Assembly: GCA_011522725.1 (NCBI GenBank)
Contig: WTIL01000110.1
Coordinates: 1 to 43,308, forward strand
Length of the DNA: 43,308 nt
Origin: Rhodospirillaceae bacterium
GTDB lineage: Bacteria > Pseudomonadota > Alphaproteobacteria > Puniceispirillales > Puniceispirillaceae
Reading direction: 5' to 3'
Positions 39,275 to 43,308 of this stretch are shown piece after piece. Both the position numbers and the translations under genes were made by a program. The notes beneath the pieces were generated by a model. That model searched no databases, was not told where the DNA came from, and worked only from the letters and a program-made list of their open reading frames with translations. Every line of letters starts with the position of its first letter. Positions within the stretch are counted from its first letter, which is position 1.

Positions 39275-40183
39275 CTATTCGGCGGCTGTCTGGCGCTGCG
39301 CCGCGCGATGCTCGAAGAAGAGCATCGCCAGGCCCGCGCCGACCGAAATGCTGATCCCGATGGCCGCCAGCATGTTCGGCAACTCGTCAAAGACGACAAG
39401 GCCGATGGCGGTAGCCACCGGCAGTTCGATATATTGCATCGGCGCAAGTGTGGCCGAGGGCGCGAACCGCACGGCGTAATTCATGCAGAGATGCGACAAG
39501 GTCCCGAACAGGCCGACGAGGCACAAATTCATCAGGATATTGCCACCGACCGGAACGATCTGAAGGTCGGCGAACCCGAAACTGTAGAACACAGCCCAAG
39601 CCGCCATCAGCAGAACTGTGCTTGTCAGGCCACTGACTGTCTGCAGGCAGACCGGATCATATTCCTTGGCGATCTGCCGTGTCAGAAGCACCAGCGTGGC
39701 AAACAGGAAGGCGACAAGCACCGGCAGCAGCGCCGGTGCACCTACGGCGGCGAAGCTCGGCTGGATGATCATCAGCGTGCCGGCAAATCCTATGGCGCAG
39801 GCTGTAATCCGGCGGATGCCGACCTGCTCGCCAAGGAACATCCAACCCATGACTAGCATGATGAAGGGATAGACAAAGGCGATGGCCAGCGCATCGGCAA
39901 GCGGCAGATAGCGAAGCGCGACATACATTGCTGTGACCCCGGCAATATGGATGACGCTGCGGACAATGATGATCCGCAACACGCGCTTGCTCATCGCAAT
40001 CCGTTTGCCTGTTGCGAGGATGATCGGAATGGGAAGCGCGAACTGCATGCTGTAGCGGAACAGCAGGATCATCATCATCGGGGTGGCAAGCGAGATCGCC
40101 TTGGCCGCCGCATCGCCCATCGGAGCAAAAATGCAGAACCCCACAATGAAGAGGATCCCGATGATTGGTCGGTCAGCGATCAT
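39275..40183 (-). CDS. DMT/EamA-family transporter
   Basis: A 302-residue membrane protein with about ten hydrophobic helices in two EamA repeats (first near ALRYLPLADALAIAFVYPF and WMFLGEQVGIRR, second near APMQYIELPVATAIGL and VVFDELPNMLAAIG). It is first in the minus-strand group, 80 bases ahead of the dehalogenase-like gene. It is not a close copy of the DMT protein at 37383-38303, so the two are separate family members, not a recent duplication. Substrate unknown. The start ATG is at 40183; 101 bases separate it from the divergent TauE/SafE gene. Confidence 0.88.
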   Translation of the reverse strand: MIADRPIIGILFIVGFCIFAPMGDAAAKAISLATPMMMILLFRYSMQFALPIPIILATGKRIAMSKRVLRIIIVRSVIHIAGVTAMYVALRYLPLADALAIAFVYPFIMLVMGWMFLGEQVGIRRITACAIGFAGTLMIIQPSFAAVGAPALLPVLVAFLFATLVLLTRQIAKEYDPVCLQTVSGLTSTVLLMAAWAVFYSFGFADLQIVPVGGNILMNLCLVGLFGTLSHLCMNYAVRFAPSATLAPMQYIELPVATAIGLVVFDELPNMLAAIGISISVGAGLAMLFFEHRAAQRQTAAE

Positions 40184-40284
40184 CCGCGAAGCTTGCTCTT
40201 TGGTAGTATGCAGGTCAACCGCATGCCCAGTCGGGCGTTTGGTTAGTCTAGTCAGTTGAAAGACGTCCAGCTAAGCTCTTAATC

Positions 40285-41025
40285 ATGGTTCTTGAAATTA
40301 TTGTGATTGCCTGCGGCTGCTTTGTCGCTTCTGCCTTTAATGCGGTCTTTGCTACGGGCGGCGTTCATATCATGCTGGCAACTAGCTCCTCGGTACTACC
40401 GCTTGCTGTTGCAATACCGATGCAGGCGGCACTGAACATGCCGTCTTTGATCGCTCGAATTCTTTCATTCAGAAAGCATATACACTGGCCCATTTTCATA
40501 ATGTTCACACCGGCAGCCGCGGTTGGTGTTTTCATTGGGGCAAGGGTTTTCGTTGGTCTTGATGAGGATGTGATTTCGCTTGCTCTTGGTTGTCTGCTGC
40601 TAGGGCTGATTTGGTTGGTTCCGGCGGGTGTAAAGCTAAAATCGCCAGGCCGTTTTAGGCTTGTTGGCCTGCTCCACGGTTTCTTTGGTACAATTTTTGG
40701 TGTTGGTCTGTTCCTTCAACCTGCGGTGCTTCGTACAGAGCTTAGCCGCTTACAAATCACTGCTACGCTGGCAGCATGTTTGATGATGGTGGAAGTGTTA
40801 AAAAGCGGCGGCTATGCCGTTTTTGGTTTCGACTTCGCCGCATACTGGCAGCATATCATGTTTGGCGCAGTGGCCAGCATCATGGGTAATTATTTTGGGC
40901 AACGGTTTGGCTGGCTTGTTTCCGAGGAGCTTTTTAGGTTGGTTTTTAAGATTCTGGTTACCCTTGTCGCTCTAAGGCTTACGCTTCGAGGCGTGCTGTC
41001 GTTAACCGGTTATGGCGCAATCTGA
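40285..41025 (+). CDS. TauE/SafE (TSUP) family sulfite/organosulfonate exporter-like protein
   Basis: A 246-residue polytopic membrane protein with about seven to eight hydrophobic segments and the family pattern of two repeats: FNAVFATGGVHIMLATSS near residues 18-35 and LLHGFFGTIFGVGLFLQPAVL near residues 129-149. TSUP proteins move sulfite, sulfoacetate, sulfolactate and similar anions; TauE is the taurine-linked member. Substrate is not shown by the sequence. Codon use is poorer in G+C than neighbours (40561-40620 has 29 G or C of 60), suggesting later acquisition. It faces the MFS gene tail to tail and is divergent from a DMT gene. Confidence 0.78.
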   Translation: MVLEIIVIACGCFVASAFNAVFATGGVHIMLATSSSVLPLAVAIPMQAALNMPSLIARILSFRKHIHWPIFIMFTPAAAVGVFIGARVFVGLDEDVISLALGCLLLGLIWLVPAGVKLKSPGRFRLVGLLHGFFGTIFGVGLFLQPAVLRTELSRLQITATLAACLMMVEVLKSGGYAVFGFDFAAYWQHIMFGAVASIMGNYFGQRFGWLVSEELFRLVFKILVTLVALRLTLRGVLSLTGYGAI

Positions 41026-41026
41026 T

Positions 41027-41047
41027 AAATAAAAATTAGTTTTATTT
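41027..41047. terminator. AT-only hairpin between convergent TSUP and MFS genes
   Basis: AAATAAAA (41027-41034) and TTTTATTT (41040-41047) form a perfect 8-base inverted repeat with a 5-base loop, placed exactly in the 24-base gap between the two convergent stops. A stem of only A-T pairs is weak, yet the position and T-run on either strand suit a bidirectional terminator. Confidence 0.5.
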
Positions 41048-41049
41048 GG

Positions 41050-42267
41050 TTATGGTCGGAAGTGGCTGAAAATAGTTTCCCGGCCGCGTTCCGGATGTCT
41101 TGGAATCATAAGTGCCAGCAGAAGCGATGCGGCGGCAAGGATCGCGGCAAGAAAAAAGACGGATGCCTGCGATGTAACCCACAGATATCCAAGCGCTGCG
41201 GGTAGCGCGACAGCGGCGATATGGTTGATGGTGAATGCAACCGCAGCGGTCGGCGCGATATCGGCCGGATCGGCGATTTTCTGGAAATAGGTTTTCTGAG
41301 CGAATGCCAATGCAAAGAACAGGTGGTCGATAACGTACAGCGCTGCCGCTAGGGCAGCGCCCCACCCGAACCAGTAGATGCCTCCATAGGCGACAAACAC
41401 ACCAATGAGTCCTGCATACTCAATGGCAAGCGACCATTTCTCACCAATGCGATTGATCATAAACCCCATCATCGGAGCGAAGAGAATATTAGCCGCATAA
41501 TTGATCAGGAACAGGAATGTGAGTTCATGGACGGCAAAGCCGAAATGCTCGACCATCATGAAGGCTGCAAAGACCATGAAGATCTGCCGCCGTGCCCCGG
41601 CCATGAATTGCAGCGCATAATACAGCCAGTAGCGCCGCCGCAGGATCAACCGGTTATGCTGGCGAATTTTCATCGGAAACATCGGATAGGCGATCCAGCA
41701 ATAGATGGCGATAGCGAGAGTGATCCCGCCCCCCGCCATATAGACCGCGTGATAGCCAAGCCCGCCCCATTTGAAGACAATTGCGATCAGCCCGTATGCA
41801 ACAAGTGATGCTGCTGATCCGGCTGCTACAAGCCAGCCGATGATCTGCGGCGCGCGCTTCTTGTCGAGCCATTGCAACTGCAGCGACTGATTTACCGTCT
41901 CATAATAATGGAAGCCAAAAGAGCCGATCAGGGTGGTGATGAGCAGTCCAGCGAAGCTCGGAAACATCGCGGTGACCGCGGCTGCCGCGCCCAGCGCGAC
42001 AAGAGATATCAGAGCCAGCGTCTGTTCACGCATGAAGATCAACACAACGATCACGCCGACAGCAAAAAAACCTGGAATTTCACGCACGGTCTGCAGCCAG
42101 CCGATTTCGATACCGGAGAAATTTGCCACCTCGACGGTGAAATTGTTCAGCAGGGCAAGCCAGGTCGAGAAACCGATGGGCATGGCAAAGGCCAGCAGGA
42201 ACAACAACCCGATCGGTGTGCGGCGCAGGGCATAGGCTTCACGCAATGTTACGGCGAGGGCTGTCAT
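41050..42267 (-). CDS. MFS transporter
   Basis: A 405-residue major facilitator superfamily protein with about twelve hydrophobic segments, a central basic loop (MKIRQHNRLILRRRYW, about residues 198-213) and a C-terminal RHPERGRETIFSH. The region near residues 130-170 (LDKKRAPQIIGWLVAAGSAASL) fits an MFS loop. Substrate is unknown. It is divergent from the sulfatase gene (166-base gap) and convergent with the TSUP gene. Function could be import of a sulfated or other small molecule; this is only a neighbour-based guess. Confidence 0.85.
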   Translation of the reverse strand: MTALAVTLREAYALRRTPIGLLFLLAFAMPIGFSTWLALLNNFTVEVANFSGIEIGWLQTVREIPGFFAVGVIVVLIFMREQTLALISLVALGAAAAVTAMFPSFAGLLITTLIGSFGFHYYETVNQSLQLQWLDKKRAPQIIGWLVAAGSAASLVAYGLIAIVFKWGGLGYHAVYMAGGGITLAIAIYCWIAYPMFPMKIRQHNRLILRRRYWLYYALQFMAGARRQIFMVFAAFMMVEHFGFAVHELTFLFLINYAANILFAPMMGFMINRIGEKWSLAIEYAGLIGVFVAYGGIYWFGWGAALAAALYVIDHLFFALAFAQKTYFQKIADPADIAPTAAVAFTINHIAAVALPAALGYLWVTSQASVFFLAAILAAASLLLALMIPRHPERGRETIFSHFRP

Positions 42268-42433
42268 TTACTGGCAATCCGGAAATACTTGATCGCCACA
42301 CCTTATACAGCTTCTGCCAAGACGCCAATTCGCCCCTGCCGGCTGCATCTTGCCTATCCCGGCAGAGCGGATTTTGCTTCTATCAGGCGCAAAGGGCTGT
42401 ATCCTTTCGGGCGAATGACCAAGGGGCCTGAGA
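42268..42433. promoter_or_regulatory. Divergent promoter region between MFS and sulfatase genes
   Basis: This 166-base gap must carry promoters for both genes. For the MFS side a TATAAG (minus strand, about 42314-42319) could be a -10 box. For the sulfatase side TTGCTT (42374-42379) and TGTATC (42398-42403) are a poor pair 18 bases apart. No operator repeat is obvious. Confidence 0.3.
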
Positions 42434-43308
42434 ATGACGTCACAAACCCGTCCAAACTTCCTGTTCATCATGACCGACCAGATGCGAAGCGATTGGCTAG
42501 GTTGTGCTGGCCATCCCATTGTGAAAACGCCGCATATCGATGCTCTAGCCAGGCAAGGCGTGCGCTTTGCGAATTTTCAGGCGACTTCGCCAGTGTGCAT
42601 GCCGAACCGGGCGTCCTTTATGACTGGCAGATATCCCTCAACACACGGCCTTCGCTACAATGGCTGCGTTCTGCCTCTTGACACAAATTGCTTTACAGAT
42701 GTGCTCGCAGCAGCGGGATATCGCACTGCCTCTATAGGCAAGAGCCACTTGCAAACATTTACTGTTGATCCACCATTGCACAAAGAGGACAAAACAGAGC
42801 GGCTTATTGCTGAGGCGCGTAAAGCGCCGACGGGCAATTATACGCAGGAACAGCCGGCGTCATATGAAGGCGAAGAGCCATTTACCTTTGATTTACCCTA
42901 TTTCGGTTTTCAGCATGTCGATATGGTTACGGGCCATGGTGACAAATGTGGGGGCCATTTCAGGCAATGGTTTCGCAAGAATTGCCCCAATTGGGAGGCC
43001 ATGCAAGATCCTTCAAACGAGCTTCCACACAACTACACCTGTCCGCAGGCCTATCGAACCCCGATCCCTGAAGAATACTACCCGACCCGTTATGTTGGTG
43101 CTCGGGCGGCAGACTGGATCCGTGGTCAGGCGGATAGTGTAGATCCATTTTTTGCCTATGTGTCTTTCCCGGACCCGCATCACCCGTTCAACCCACCGGG
43201 CAAATATTGGAATATGTACGACCCTGATGATTTCGAGGTCGCTCTTCCCTATGAAAGACACCAAAACCCAACACCACCGATGCAATGGATGGATGATCAA
43301 TGGCGGCA
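42434..43308 (+). CDS. Sulfatase (formylglycine-dependent), 5' part
   Basis: An open reading frame of 291 codons from ATG 42434, with AAGGGG just upstream, runs off the window without a stop. It begins with TRPNFLFIMTDQMRSDWLGC (metal-ligand D15 within TDQ), followed by the type I sulfatase signature C55-M-P-N-R59 (SPVCMPNRASFMTGRYPS), in which the cysteine is oxidised to formylglycine, then IGKSHLQT and SFPDPHHPFNPPGKYW near the middle. These are the N-terminal half of the alkaline-phosphatase-like sulfatase fold; the rest lies past the window. No signal peptide is visible, suggesting a cytoplasmic enzyme. Substrate (choline sulfate, aryl or sugar sulfate) is undetermined. G+C is moderate (32 of 60 at 42781-42840). 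Confidence 0.9.
   Translation, partial: MTSQTRPNFLFIMTDQMRSDWLGCAGHPIVKTPHIDALARQGVRFANFQATSPVCMPNRASFMTGRYPSTHGLRYNGCVLPLDTNCFTDVLAAAGYRTASIGKSHLQTFTVDPPLHKEDKTERLIAEARKAPTGNYTQEQPASYEGEEPFTFDLPYFGFQHVDMVTGHGDKCGGHFRQWFRKNCPNWEAMQDPSNELPHNYTCPQAYRTPIPEEYYPTRYVGARAADWIRGQADSVDPFFAYVSFPDPHHPFNPPGKYWNMYDPDDFEVALPYERHQNPTPPMQWMDDQWR

Noticed and set aside
37383-40183. The two DMT transporters as a recent tandem duplication.
   Set aside because: Their protein sequences differ throughout apart from the general EamA pattern, and there is no shared long DNA word, so they are separate family members.

Overview
This window is a chromosomal segment of an alphaproteobacterium. The evidence is gene order plus diagnostic gene forms: an E1-beta pyruvate dehydrogenase subunit with its own N-terminal lipoyl domain, an IspD-IspF fusion, the run dusB-ntrB-ntrC-ntrY-ntrX-trkA-hfq, the pair sdhE-mfd, and ppiD joined to trpE beside tpiA. 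G+C is high over most of the window (roughly 60-65% by eye). A marine Rhodospirillales or SAR116-like lineage is plausible, but I cannot place it below class. I see no tRNA, rRNA, CRISPR array, insertion sequence, integrase or prophage gene, and no gene-free stretch longer than 300 bases.

Layout. 1-3.4 kb (minus): trpE overlapped by ppiD. 3.6-9.2 kb (plus): tpiA, secG (behind a near-consensus sigma-70 promoter), pyrG, kdsA, eno, ftsB. 9.4-16.1 kb (plus): the pyruvate dehydrogenase genes pdhA, pdhB, pdhC and lpdA, then lipA for lipoate synthesis and coq10. 16.1-18.3 kb (minus): ispDF, pgpA, cinA. 18.6-28.3 kb (plus): dusB, the two nitrogen two-component systems NtrBC and NtrYX, trkA, hfq and an inositol-monophosphatase-family gene. 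28.3-32.1 kb: mazG (minus), a DUF502 membrane protein (plus), recG (minus). 32.4-36.1 kb (plus): sdhE and mfd. 36.1-40.2 kb: a DsbA/FrnE-like oxidoreductase, a HugZ-like split-barrel protein, and a minus-strand group of two DMT/EamA transporters around a haloacetate-dehalogenase-type hydrolase. 40.3-43.3 kb: a TauE/SafE-family exporter, an MFS transporter and a sulfatase cut by the window end; the exporter and sulfatase genes are lower in G+C.

How the genes fit together. The first 36 kb is conserved housekeeping: lower glycolysis (tpiA, eno), pyruvate oxidation with its lipoyl cofactor, respiration support (coq10, sdhE), envelope precursors (kdsA, pgpA, ispDF), secretion and periplasmic folding (secG, ppiD), nitrogen and potassium control, and DNA repair (recG, mfd). 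The last 7 kb is accessory, and looks devoted to organohalogen and organosulfur chemistry plus small-molecule transport.

I found no clearly new multigene system. The observations most worth a second look are: NtrC with GAFVGA in place of the sigma-54-contacting GAFTGA loop; four convergent gene pairs that share a palindromic stop tetranucleotide (CTAG or TTAA); short AT-rich islands (about 17-38% G+C) inside or beside conserved GC-rich genes; and a haloacetate dehalogenase with a complete predicted active site between two DMT transporters.
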